From NCBI GenBank assembly GCA_025924495.1, contig JAICIG010000452.1, positions 1 to 6,315 on the forward strand: DNA of 6,315 bases, given 5' to 3'. Position 1 is the stretch's first letter, and each line of letters begins with the position of its first letter. The notes under the pieces were generated by a model. That model worked only from the letters and a program-made list of their open reading frames with translations, had not been told where the DNA came from and did not search any database. Positions 1-5,874 of the stretch are shown here, piece after piece. Origin of the DNA: Pirellulales bacterium (GTDB lineage: Bacteria; Planctomycetota; Planctomycetia; Pirellulales; JAICIG01). The position numbers and the translations under genes are program-made.

Positions 1-1680
1 GATAAAGCCGGGGTCCTGGTGGCTGAAGCCGTTGTGGTCTTGCCGCCAGACATGCGAGCTGAGCAGGTAGTTGAACGAAGCGACCGGCCGGCGCCAGGGA
101 ATATGCTGGCAGACCTTCAGCCACTTGGCGTGCTGGTTGAACATCGAGTCGATGATGTGGATGAAGGCCTCGTAGCAGGAAAAGAATCCATGCCGGCCGG
201 TGAGCAGATAACCTTCCAACCAGCCTTGGCATTGGTGCTCGCTGAGCACCTCCATCACGCGACCGTCAGGGCTAAGCTTGTCGTCCTCCGGAAGAATCTC
301 GGCCATGTAGCAGCGGTTGGTGACTTCCAGCACGTCTTGCCAGCGGTTCGAGTTGTTCTCATCGGGGCTGAACAGGCGGAAGTTCTTGCTCGAAAGATTC
401 TCTTTCATGATGTCGCGCAGGAACTTGCCCATGATGCGCGTCGACTCGGCGTTGGTGGCGCCGGGGCTGGGCACGTCGACCGCGTAATTGCGGAAGTCGG
501 GCATCTTCAGGTCGCGCAACAGCAGGCCGCCGTTGGCGTGCGGATTGTCGCTCATCCGCCGCTCGCCTTGCGGCGCCAACTCGGCCAGCTCTGCGAGCAG
601 GCGTCCCTCGGCATCGAACAGTTCCTCGGGCCGATAGCTCTTCATCCACTGCTCAAGAATGCGGATGTGCTCCGGCTTGTCCATGTCGCCCATTGGCACC
701 TGATGGCTGCGCCAATAATCCTCGCACTTTTTGCCGTCGATCTCCGCGGGGCAAGTCCAACCCTTCGGCGTCCGGAGCACGACCATCGGCCACGCCGGGC
801 GCTTGACGATGCCGTTTTCGCGAGCGTCGGCCCAGATCTGTTTGATCTCCGCCACGACCGCATCGAACGTCTCGGCCAACTGCTGATGGACCGCCTCGGG
901 ATCGCGGCCTTCGACGAAGTACGGCTTATAGCCCATCCCCTCGAAGAATTTTTGCAGTTCTTCGTGAGGGATGCGTGCCAGGAAGCAGGGGTTGGCGATC
1001 TTGTAACCATTAAGGTGCAAGATCGGCAGCACGCATCCGTCGCGGGCCGGGTTGAGAAACTTATTGCCGTGCCAGCCGGTAGCCAGCGGTCCCGTCTCCG
1101 CTTCGCCGTCGCCCACAACGCAGGCGACAATCAGATCAGGATTATCGAACGCGGCGCCGTAAGCGTGGCTGAGGGCGTAACCCAGCTCGCCCCCTTCGTG
1201 AATGCTGCCCGGCGTCTCGGGAGCGACGTGGCTGGGAATGCCGCCCGGAAAGCTGAACTGCTTGAACAGCTTCTGGATTCCCTCGGCGTCCTGACTGATG
1301 TTCGGATAGACCTCGCTGTAGGTCCCTTCCAGATAGGCGTGAGCGACCAGCGATGGCCCCCCGTGCCCCGGGCCAATGATATAGATCATGTTCAGATCAT
1401 CGCGCTTGATGACGCGATTGAGATGAACATACAGCATATTCAAGCCCGGCGACGTGCCCCAATGGCCGAGCAAGCGCGGCTTGATGTGCTCGCGCTTCAG
1501 CGGCTGTTTCAAGAGCGGATTATCGAGCAGGTAAATCTGGCCGACCGAGAGGTAATTCGAGGCGCGCCAGTAGGCATCCAGCTTCCGCAGCTCGTCCGCG
1601 GAGAGAGGGCCGTGGACGGCGGTGCGGCTCGTCTCGTGGGCTTTTCTTCTTCGGTCAGTGGCGGCGGATGAGGATGCCAT
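1..1680 (-). CDS. xfp: Xylulose-5-phosphate/fructose-6-phosphate phosphoketolase, C-terminal part outside the window
   Basis: Thiamine-diphosphate enzyme of the cytoplasm that splits xylulose 5-phosphate (and often fructose 6-phosphate) with phosphate, giving acetyl phosphate plus glyceraldehyde 3-phosphate (or erythrose 4-phosphate). The frame is open for 560 codons from ATG at 1680 to the window edge, and family members are about 800 residues, so the C-terminal domain is missing here. Visible hallmarks are LGHWGTSPG (residues 71-79), GPGHGGPS (103-110), the phosphoketolase signature EGGELGY (162-168), the ThDP-binding GDGEAETGP (190-198), the [13 protein letters not shown] segment (479-491) with the glutamate expected to activate the cofactor, and FSHQDPG (552-558) with a conserved histidine. 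The start is fixed by an AAAGGAG ribosome binding site. The gene lies 98 bases after ppk2 on the same strand, so co-transcription is likely. Acetate kinase, a frequent partner, is not in the window but could follow beyond base 1. Identification is very secure; substrate preference cannot be read. Confidence 0.97.
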   Translation of the reverse strand, partial: MASSSAATDRRRKAHETSRTAVHGPLSADELRKLDAYWRASNYLSVGQIYLLDNPLLKQPLKREHIKPRLLGHWGTSPGLNMLYVHLNRVIKRDDLNMIYIIGPGHGGPSLVAHAYLEGTYSEVYPNISQDAEGIQKLFKQFSFPGGIPSHVAPETPGSIHEGGELGYALSHAYGAAFDNPDLIVACVVGDGEAETGPLATGWHGNKFLNPARDGCVLPILHLNGYKIANPCFLARIPHEELQKFFEGMGYKPYFVEGRDPEAVHQQLAETFDAVVAEIKQIWADARENGIVKRPAWPMVVLRTPKGWTCPAEIDGKKCEDYWRSHQVPMGDMDKPEHIRILEQWMKSYRPEELFDAEGRLLAELAELAPQGERRMSDNPHANGGLLLRDLKMPDFRNYAVDVPSPGATNAESTRIMGKFLRDIMKENLSSKNFRLFSPDENNSNRWQDVLEVTNRCYMAEILPEDDKLSPDGRVMEVLSEHQCQGWLEGYLLTGRHGFFSCYEAFIHIIDSMFNQHAKWLKVCQHIPWRRPVASFNYLLSSHVWRQDHNGFSHQDPGFI

Positions 1681-1685
1681 CGATC

Positions 1686-1693
1686 ACTCCTTT
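1686..1693 (-). promoter_or_regulatory. Strong ribosome binding site of xfp
   Basis: On the minus strand AAAGGAGT lies 5-6 bases before the ATG at 1680. It is the clearest Shine-Dalgarno sequence in the window and supports that start. It suggests xfp is translated independently of ppk2. Confidence 0.85.
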
Positions 1694-1724
1694 ATCATGA
1701 TCAGTAAATCATTTGCGTTTTATG

Positions 1725-1741
1725 GCAGCCGGAACGGCTGC
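1725..1741 (-). repeat. Stem-loop in the ppk2-xfp spacer (xfp-proximal)
   Basis: Perfect inverted repeat: GCAGCCG at 1725-1731, a three-base loop, and CGGCTGC at 1735-1741. Transcribed from the minus strand, it is followed by an A-rich and not a U-rich stretch, so it does not look like a rho-independent terminator. It sits about 30 bases before the xfp ribosome binding site. It may stabilise or mark a processing point in the operon mRNA (inference). Confidence 0.6.
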
Positions 1742-1748
1742 GAGAGTG

Positions 1749-1772
1749 GAACCGCGAGCGGCCTCGCGGCTC
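1749..1772 (-). repeat. Stem-loop in the ppk2-xfp spacer (ppk2-proximal)
   Basis: Inverted repeat with seven perfect pairs, CCGCGAG (1752-1758) and CTCGCGG (1763-1769), and a four-base loop. Two more pairs follow beyond a single mismatch. It begins a few bases after the ppk2 stop codon on the minus strand. No T-run follows, so a classical terminator is not supported. With the second hairpin at 1725-1741 it fills most of the intercistronic spacer. Confidence 0.6.
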
Positions 1773-1778
1773 GCCAAA

Positions 1779-2729
1779 TCAATGCTTTGCGATTTCTCCG
1801 CGAATTGCTTGCAGCTCCTCGCGTTTCGCCCGATCGACTTTCGGGAATTCAAGGTCGAGCGACCACAACTCCTTAATCAGCGCTGCGGCGACGACAATGC
1901 GCGTAAACCACTTATTGTCCGCAGGTACGACGTACCAGGGAGCATGCCTGGCCGCCGTCTGCCGGATCATGTCTTCGTAAGCCTCCATGTACTCGTCCCA
2001 GAATTTCCGTTCGGCAAAGTCCGACGGCGAGCACTTCCAGTTTTTGTCGGCATCATCGATCCGCGCGAGAAACCGCTTTCGCTGCTCCTTCCTGGAGAGG
2101 TGCAAAAAGAACTTGAGCACCAACACGCCGTTGCGGCTCAGATACCGTTCGAAGGCGCCGATGTCTTCGAACCGCTCCTCCCAGACGTGCTTAGTGACAC
2201 ATTGCGGCGGTAATTTCTGCTTTTCAAGAAATTCGGGATGCACTCGCACCGCCAGCACTTCTTCGTAGTACGAGCGGTTGAAGACGCCGATCCGTCCGCG
2301 CTCCGGCAGTTGCTTGAAGCATCTCCACAGGTAATCGTGATCGAGCTCCTCGGCCGAAGGCGCCTTGAACGAATACACCTGGCAGCCCTGCGGGTTGACG
2401 CCCGACATCACATGCTTGATCGCGCCGTCCTTGCCCGCCGCGTCCATGGCTTGAAAGATCGCGACGACGGCCCAACGATCTTGGGCGTAGAGCACCTCCT
2501 GCAGTTCGCTGAGCGCCTGCACGCCATTCTGCAGGGCCTGCCGGGCCCGGGGCTTGTCTTCCGATGTGTAGCCGGCCGTATCGCCGGGATCGACGTCCTT
2601 CAGACGAAACTTCTTGCCGTCGCGCACGCAATAAGGCTCGGCGATTTCGCGAGCAATCGAAACGAGCCGCTTGAGCTTGACGCCTTGCGCCGGCTGCGCG
2701 CCGTTCGACGGGATATTTCTGCGGTGCAT
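1779..2729 (-). CDS. ppk2: PPK2-family polyphosphate kinase (polyphosphate:nucleotide phosphotransferase)
   Basis: Cytoplasmic kinase that transfers phosphate between inorganic polyphosphate and nucleoside mono- or diphosphates. From ATG at 2729 the protein is 316 residues, normal for a one-domain PPK2. The P-loop is AMDAAGKDGA (94-103). The Walker B region is GVFNRSYYEEVL (148-159), followed by VRVHPEF (161-167). The basic lid is LSRKEQRKRFLARID (211-225). FNRSYYEEVL followed by RVHPE resembles class III PPK2 enzymes that can phosphorylate AMP and ADP; the class is inference. The open frame reaches back to 2813, but the extra 28 codons lie over the upstream YHS-like domain in another frame and do not look like PPK2. 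The start at 2729 has no good ribosome binding site. The upstream frame has no stop and runs through here out of register, so this domain may really be the C-terminal half of a fused protein. The xfp gene follows after 98 bases. The PPK2 assignment is secure; the true N-terminus is uncertain. Confidence 0.93.
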   Translation of the reverse strand: MHRRNIPSNGAQPAQGVKLKRLVSIAREIAEPYCVRDGKKFRLKDVDPGDTAGYTSEDKPRARQALQNGVQALSELQEVLYAQDRWAVVAIFQAMDAAGKDGAIKHVMSGVNPQGCQVYSFKAPSAEELDHDYLWRCFKQLPERGRIGVFNRSYYEEVLAVRVHPEFLEKQKLPPQCVTKHVWEERFEDIGAFERYLSRNGVLVLKFFLHLSRKEQRKRFLARIDDADKNWKCSPSDFAERKFWDEYMEAYEDMIRQTAARHAPWYVVPADNKWFTRIVVAAALIKELWSLDLEFPKVDRAKREELQAIRGEIAKH

Positions 2730-3372
2730 TTTGCTGCTCGTACTGCCGCCGCGTTGATTCACTGATGAAGTACACGGTCTTGCCGTTTCGCTCGATCTGA
2801 GCGGCCGCGGCATACTTCGGGAACCGCACCTTGGCGATCGGGTCCTGCACCAGATGGTCCTTCAAGTAGTACGTGTTCTCGTACATCGCCAGGTAAGTGC
2901 GCACGAAGGTCATGATCCGCTCGTCCATCCACTTGCCGAGCGCCTCGGCGTCGATGTTGTCGAGCGGAAACTGCACTTCGTTGTGCGACTCGAATTTCAT
3001 CAGAATGGGCAGAATGTCCAGGTCATACCGGAAGATGACCTGCCGCACGTCTTCGTCGGGGGCCACGGAGAAACGCAGCCGCACCTGCGCCAATTCCGAT
3101 TGGAACTCAAGCGCCGCGCTGCGCTGGGCCGGCACGATTGACGGCGTGACCTTGACGCGATCGGCGAAGCGATTGGCCAGCGTTTCCAGCCGCGGACGCC
3201 ACACGTCGCGATGCTCTTCGAGCATCTGTTCCAGCTTGGCCAGCCTCTGCTGCCGCTGCTCGTACTGCTCGACTTGTTGCTTCTGCAATTGCTTGACTTT
3301 TTGTTCGGCGGCGGCGAACTCGGCGTCAATCCGCTCCGCCAGATTCTCGCTTGCCATGGTTGTTGCTGACAC
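2224..3372 (-). CDS. Coiled-coil protein with YHS-like domain; reading frame disrupted before ppk2
   Basis: Function unknown. The start is GTG at 3372 with AGGAG seven bases upstream; an ATG five codons later is less well placed. Only residues 1 to about 220 (3372 to about 2710) look like protein. They comprise a Glu/Gln/Lys-rich coiled coil (about 10-52), a middle region with RYDLDILPILMKFE (115-128) and a conserved-looking helix KWMDERIMTFVRTYLAMYEN (147-166), then a YHS-like segment: DPIAKVRFPK (177-186), GKTVYFISE (197-205). YHS domains usually carry metal-linked cysteines in these places (DPVCGM, FCS); here they are Ala and Ile/Ser, so metal binding by that route is not expected. After about residue 220 the frame continues for 160 Arg/Gly/Ala-rich codons across ppk2 in the wrong register until a stop at 2224, which is not believable protein. 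A one-base change near 2729-2732 would join this part in frame to PPK2. I recall similar stand-alone YHS proteins in Planctomycetota, so loss of a normal stop is the alternative. Confidence 0.7.
   Translation of the reverse strand: MSATTMASENLAERIDAEFAAAEQKVKQLQKQQVEQYEQRQQRLAKLEQMLEEHRDVWRPRLETLANRFADRVKVTPSIVPAQRSAALEFQSELAQVRLRFSVAPDEDVRQVIFRYDLDILPILMKFESHNEVQFPLDNIDAEALGKWMDERIMTFVRTYLAMYENTYYLKDHLVQDPIAKVRFPKYAAAAQIERNGKTVYFISESTRRQYEQQNAPQKYPVERRAAGARRQAQAARFDCSRNRRALLRARRQEVSSEGRRSRRYGRLHIGRQAPGPAGPAEWRAGAQRTAGGALRPRSLGRRRDLSSHGRGGQGRRDQACDVGRQPAGLPGVFVQGAFGRGARSRLPVEMLQATAGARTDRRLQPLVLRRSAGGASASRIS
2700..2735 (-). other. Reading-frame junction between the YHS-like protein and PPK2
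   Basis: On the minus strand the YHS-like frame reads QYEQQNAPQKYP, while the ppk2 ATG starts inside the Asn codon one base later. A run of four A's (2732-2729) sits exactly here. Removing one A would make ...YEQQ continue directly as MHRRNIPSNG of PPK2. No stop in the YHS-like frame occurs anywhere near. Candidates are a one-base insertion in the genome or assembly, a lost stop codon, or a programmed +1 shift; the sequence alone cannot decide. Confidence 0.6.
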
Positions 3373-3379
3373 AGTTTCG

Positions 3380-3384
3380 CTCCT
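3380..3384 (-). promoter_or_regulatory. Ribosome binding site of the YHS-like gene
   Basis: AGGAG on the minus strand, seven bases before GTG at 3372. This decides the GTG start over the ATG at 3357, which would be 22 bases from the site. Confidence 0.75.
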
Positions 3385-3432
3385 GTGAAGAAAATGCGTC
3401 TCGGAGGCTCGTAGTGAACGACTCGACTGTTA

Positions 3433-3448
3433 TGCAAACGCGAGGCCA
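3433..3448 (-). promoter_or_regulatory. Candidate sigma-54 (RpoN) -24/-12 promoter of the YHS-ppk2-xfp operon
   Basis: The minus strand reads TGGCCTCGCGTTTGCA. The consensus is TGGCAC-N5-TTGCW. The TGGC and TTGCA blocks match fully, and the GG-to-GC spacing of ten bases is exact; the three bases after TGGC do not match. Transcription would start near 3422, giving a leader of about 50 bases that contains the AGGAG site. No good -35/-10 pair of the housekeeping type was seen here. RpoN occurs in Planctomycetota in general, but its presence in this genome is not shown. Confidence 0.5.
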
Positions 3449-3521
3449 TTTGACCAGCATGCTTGCGTTCAAAAACTCCAGATACTCAAGGCAATCCATG
3501 TCTGACAAGAACGCGCCATCT

Positions 3522-3550
3522 GTGCGGACCGGCACGTAACGGCGTGCGGA
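3522..3550. promoter_or_regulatory. Possible activator-binding region: spaced GTGCGGA repeats
   Basis: GTGCGGA occurs at 3522-3528 and again at 3544-3550, exactly 22 bases apart, about two helical turns. GCACG in the opposite orientation lies between them at 3532-3536, pairing with CGTGC at 3543-3547. The block is about 100-130 bases upstream of the predicted sigma-54 start, where enhancer-binding activators often bind. The motif is short and no known binding site is recognised, so this is tentative. Confidence 0.25.
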
Positions 3551-3711
3551 AATGCTCTTGCTGAATGAGAACCGAGGTCCCTTCCGCGCAGGTTCGACTC
3601 TCGACTTCGTGACGGAAAACAGAAATGCAACAAACGTCAACGCGCCGCCACTCGCTACGCGCTCACTATATCATCGCCACCAGCGCTAGCAAGCGCCGCC
3701 AACTTTTCAAC

Positions 3712-3724
3712 TTTCATTATGAAA
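3712..3724. repeat. 13-base AT-rich palindrome
   Basis: TTTCAT-T-ATGAAA is a perfect inverted repeat with a one-base centre. A further TTTTCA at 3704-3709 is an additional inverted copy of TGAAAA (3720-3725). It could be a dimeric repressor site, but it lies about 290 bases from the nearest supported start and is not linked to any gene. Confidence 0.3.
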
Positions 3725-3834
3725 ATCCAGAGGGTTTAGAGCGGAGGCACGAGCAAGCCTGGGCAACGCATCGCTGGCAACGTCTTGCGTGGCGTGTCGG
3801 CATGCATAAACGCAACGGGTGCCATGCTTTCACA

Positions 3835-3853
3835 CAAGCCGGCGAGCGGCTTG
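3835..3853. repeat. GC-rich stem-loop downstream of the DUF4239-like gene
   Basis: CAAGCCG (3835-3841) and CGGCTTG (3847-3853) form a perfect seven-pair stem around a five-base loop. It lies about 110 bases past the stop of the gene at 3964. No T-run follows on either strand, so it is at most a weak transcription end signal. Confidence 0.4.
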
Positions 3854-3900
3854 CCCGGATTATTCAGCAGCCCCGTGATAGCCTGATGGAGCAGGTTGAG

Positions 3901-3924
3901 ACTAACCCGAAGCGCCAGCGAGAG
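3901..3924. repeat. Planctomycete-type intergenic repeat (NPKRQR / SLALRV motif)
   Basis: The plus strand begins actaacccgaagcgccagcg and, translated, gives TNPKRQRE; the minus strand gives SLALRVS. I recall near-identical runs (NPKRQRG and SLTLRV in small spurious proteins) scattered in very many copies between genes of Planctomycetota. Only one copy is in this window, so repetition cannot be shown here. Its role is unknown to me. Confidence 0.55.
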
Positions 3925-3963
3925 AAGACGGCAGCCGGTAGTCAGCCCATCGAGGGCGTCGAA

Positions 3964-4731
3964 TCATTTTCCCATTGATTGAACGAGCCGCTCCATCGGC
4001 TCCTGGCTGACGCGAATCAGCCCACGGCCCGGCTCATTCAAGTCGAGGGTGACATAACTGACCAGGGTCACCAGCAACACGAAGCTGATCGTGCCGGAAA
4101 GATGCGGATTTTGCGATATCCCCTGTTGCAGCCCCATCAGAAAGGCCGGCACAACGGAAGCCACAAAGAGTAAGAGCAAGATGCTCCACGGCAATCGCTC
4201 TCGATAGGCGGCCAGCCGCGCCGCATGACTGCTGGTCACTTCGTTCAAGGTATTTGTAAGTGACACTGCGATGGGGGTTCCCTCCGCTACTGCGGCGGCG
4301 ACGATCTCGGTCATGCGACTGTGCATCTGTTCGCATTCTTGAACCCCTCTTTCGAACTCAGCTTCAGAAGACGACATGCGCGTGATGGCTAGCCGGCGCT
4401 CGGCATACTCGCGAATGACCGTCTGCAATTTTGTCCGGTGCGGCTCTTTAAGCAGGCTGGCGCACGTATAAAAATCGCCGATGGCGTTGCTGTCGGTGAT
4501 TGCCATGGCACGGCGTTGTTCGTGGCGCGCCAGCGACATCGAGAAGGTGAAGCCGAGCAGTAGCCCGAGCAGGGTCATGCCTGCATCGGTGAACTTGATG
4601 CCCGGATCGGGCGCTTGGTCCAACGGCAGCCGGCGCTGTCTCTTCCATCCGACGCCCCACGCTAAAAGCATGCTCACGGCCAAGCCCAGCGCGAGCACCC
4701 AGGCGTTGACGTGTTCGATGGTATGGCTCAT
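3964..4731 (-). CDS. DUF4239-like (bestrophin-like) four-helix membrane protein
   Basis: Inner-membrane protein of 255 residues with unknown biochemical role. Two hydrophobic helices come first (about 10-28 and 50-66, the second LLGLLLGFTFSMSLA), then a long soluble helical region (about 67-180), then a second helix pair (about 182-201 and 212-229). It ends with a short polar tail beginning DLNEPGRGLIRVSQEPM (230-246). This 2+2 arrangement, the SNAIGDFYTCASLLKEPHR segment (81-99), and the charged end after the last helix are what I recall of DUF4239 proteins, which are related to bestrophin channels. Channel activity is not established. The start at 4731 has only a weak GCGGA upstream. It lies 108 bases after the outer-membrane protein gene on the same strand, so co-transcription is possible. 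The 590-base gap on its other side separates it from the ppk2 operon. Confidence 0.8.
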   Translation of the reverse strand: MSHTIEHVNAWVLALGLAVSMLLAWGVGWKRQRRLPLDQAPDPGIKFTDAGMTLLGLLLGFTFSMSLARHEQRRAMAITDSNAIGDFYTCASLLKEPHRTKLQTVIREYAERRLAITRMSSSEAEFERGVQECEQMHSRMTEIVAAAVAEGTPIAVSLTNTLNEVTSSHAARLAAYRERLPWSILLLLFVASVVPAFLMGLQQGISQNPHLSGTISFVLLVTLVSYVTLDLNEPGRGLIRVSQEPMERLVQSMGK

Positions 4732-4839
4732 GGTTCCGCTTTATCGAAAAGGCTGCCCATATTGATTCATCTCTACCGGCTCACGGCGCCTGGGCAATTC
4801 GATCGGACCTGAAGTGCATCATCCACTAAAAATCGTCCG

Positions 4840-5661
4840 CTAAAACCTGTATCCGATGCCTGCGTTACTGAAGAATGCGGGCGTCTGCGCGTTCAGTCCA
4901 AAGCCGACGCGAAGGCCCAGTTCAATGTCTTTGGAGAAATGCACATGCCCGCCGGTGCTGAAGTACTGCTGACTCTGCGGCGCCGCTTTGCCGGCGGACA
5001 TCACGCCGAAGTATTCGGCATGAATATTCAATCGCTCGCCCAGCGGCACGTTGAGCACCGTGGAAGGCGCCCATTGATTGAAATTGTCGCCTTGGTCATT
5101 GGCCGTGCCGTAACGGACCGCGGAACTCCATTGCCACTTATTGGAGAAGGTCCAGCCAAAGGCTTCGCCGACGACCACGCGGGAAAAGTTGGCGGGGCCG
5201 CTGGTTGGCGTGTAGCCCTCGATCAGCAAGGCGCTAATCGGCCGCCAACCGGATTGTCGCGAGGTCGCGATCTTCGCCCCATATAGCATCTCGCTCGACC
5301 GCTGGATAAAGAAGTCTTCGTTGCCAAAGTCGACCCCCGACACGGCGCTCGTCGCCCCTCCCGCCTCATAGTTCCAGCCCAAACGCAGCTCAACGCGGTC
5401 TGAAATCCCCCCACGTAACACCATCTCGGGAAAACTGTGGGCTTCCGGGCCTCGGCGGTTGTCGATAAACGAATAGGACGATTCGAGCACGCTTCGGCCA
5501 AACCCAACGGTTGAAGTGGCGAAGGTGAACGAATCGCGGTCGGTTTCGATCACATCGCTTCCCAGCGGCGTCCGCAAGCGGTCAAGGATTTGCCCTCTGG
5601 CAACGAGGGGCGTCGCGAGCAGGACGACGGCGATCAGCAGGAACTGCTTCAGGTGCGGCAT
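4840..5661 (-). CDS. Outer-membrane beta-barrel protein (Phenol_MetA_deg/transporter-like)
   Basis: Secreted protein of 273 residues. The N-terminus is a signal peptide: a charged start MPHLKQ, a hydrophobic core (7-20) and a likely cleavage after ARG at 21-23. The remainder is rich in alternating polar and hydrophobic strands with aromatic girdle residues (for example VELRLGWNYE, 90-99; WQWSSAVRYG, 176-185; LNIHAEYFGVM, 211-221). It closes with AGIGYRF, a terminal Phe typical of proteins inserted by the BAM machinery. The pattern resembles the Phenol_MetA_deg family, which is often labelled putative transporter; no substrate can be inferred. The mature start ILDRLRTPLGSDVIETDRDSF has no known motif. 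No clear ribosome binding site precedes ATG at 5661. The gene stands 213 bases after the debranching enzyme and 108 before the membrane protein gene. Confidence 0.82.
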   Translation of the reverse strand: MPHLKQFLLIAVVLLATPLVARGQILDRLRTPLGSDVIETDRDSFTFATSTVGFGRSVLESSYSFIDNRRGPEAHSFPEMVLRGGISDRVELRLGWNYEAGGATSAVSGVDFGNEDFFIQRSSEMLYGAKIATSRQSGWRPISALLIEGYTPTSGPANFSRVVVGEAFGWTFSNKWQWSSAVRYGTANDQGDNFNQWAPSTVLNVPLGERLNIHAEYFGVMSAGKAAPQSQQYFSTGGHVHFSKDIELGLRVGFGLNAQTPAFFSNAGIGYRF

Positions 5662-5874
5662 GCAGGCGCCCGATCGGATCTATCTGCTCTAAAAGGTTTT
5701 TTGAGAATTACCGCCCGCTAACTTTATCGACCGCGTCGTTCGCCTGCCGACAGTGCGCGGCCTGACTCGCTTACGCGCGTTCTGCCGACGCTTCGCAACT
5801 GGTAGCGACCGCAACGGTTATTCTGGACTTGCAGCCCGCGTTTCTGAACCATCGCTGCCATCGTCGGCTCGGCC

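Larger units (their letters stand above)
3373..3963. other. Intergenic region of about 590 bases without a credible gene
   Basis: This lies between the DUF4239-like gene and the YHS-ppk2-xfp operon. Two frames are open here (plus 3625-3978, minus 3326-3640). Both lack a ribosome binding site and recognisable protein features, and both overlap the ends of real genes. The region contains a sigma-54-type element, a spaced GTGCGGA repeat upstream of it, a 13-base AT-rich palindrome, a GC-rich stem-loop and a planctomycete-type intergenic repeat, each listed separately. It is the natural control region for the leftward operon. Confidence 0.7.

Noticed and set aside
359..1376. Three shorter minus-strand frames inside the phosphoketolase gene
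   Set aside because: They are out of register with the clear phosphoketolase translation and give Arg/Ser-rich low-complexity protein.
19..1671. Open plus-strand frame of 550 codons
   Set aside because: It lies exactly opposite the phosphoketolase gene, whose frame carries all family motifs. GC-rich third positions keep the opposite frame free of stops. The translation is Val/Ala/Arg/Leu-rich without recognisable domains, and it has no ribosome binding site.
2224..2700. Last 160 codons of the YHS-like frame as genuine protein
   Set aside because: The same DNA encodes the PPK2 P-loop and Walker B in another frame. The overlapping translation is Arg/Gly/Ala-rich without structure, so it is an out-of-register reading.
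3585..3605. tRNA T-arm-like GGTTCGACTC on the plus strand
   Set aside because: The flanking bases do not form the five-pair T stem, and no acceptor or anticodon arm could be folded around it.
3326..3640. Minus-strand frame of 104 codons upstream of the YHS-like gene
   Set aside because: It overlaps the YHS-like start, its ribosome binding site and the sigma-54 element in another frame. No domain or ribosome binding site was seen.
3625..3978. Plus-strand frame of 117 codons in the intergenic region
   Set aside because: It has no ribosome binding site, contains the NPKRQR intergenic repeat, and overlaps the end of the DUF4239-like gene. It shows no protein-like pattern.
5688..5706. A/T run near the beta-barrel gene start as a terminator of glgX
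   Set aside because: AAAAGGTTTTTT cannot form a stem with a workable loop, and no GC-rich hairpin precedes it on the minus strand.
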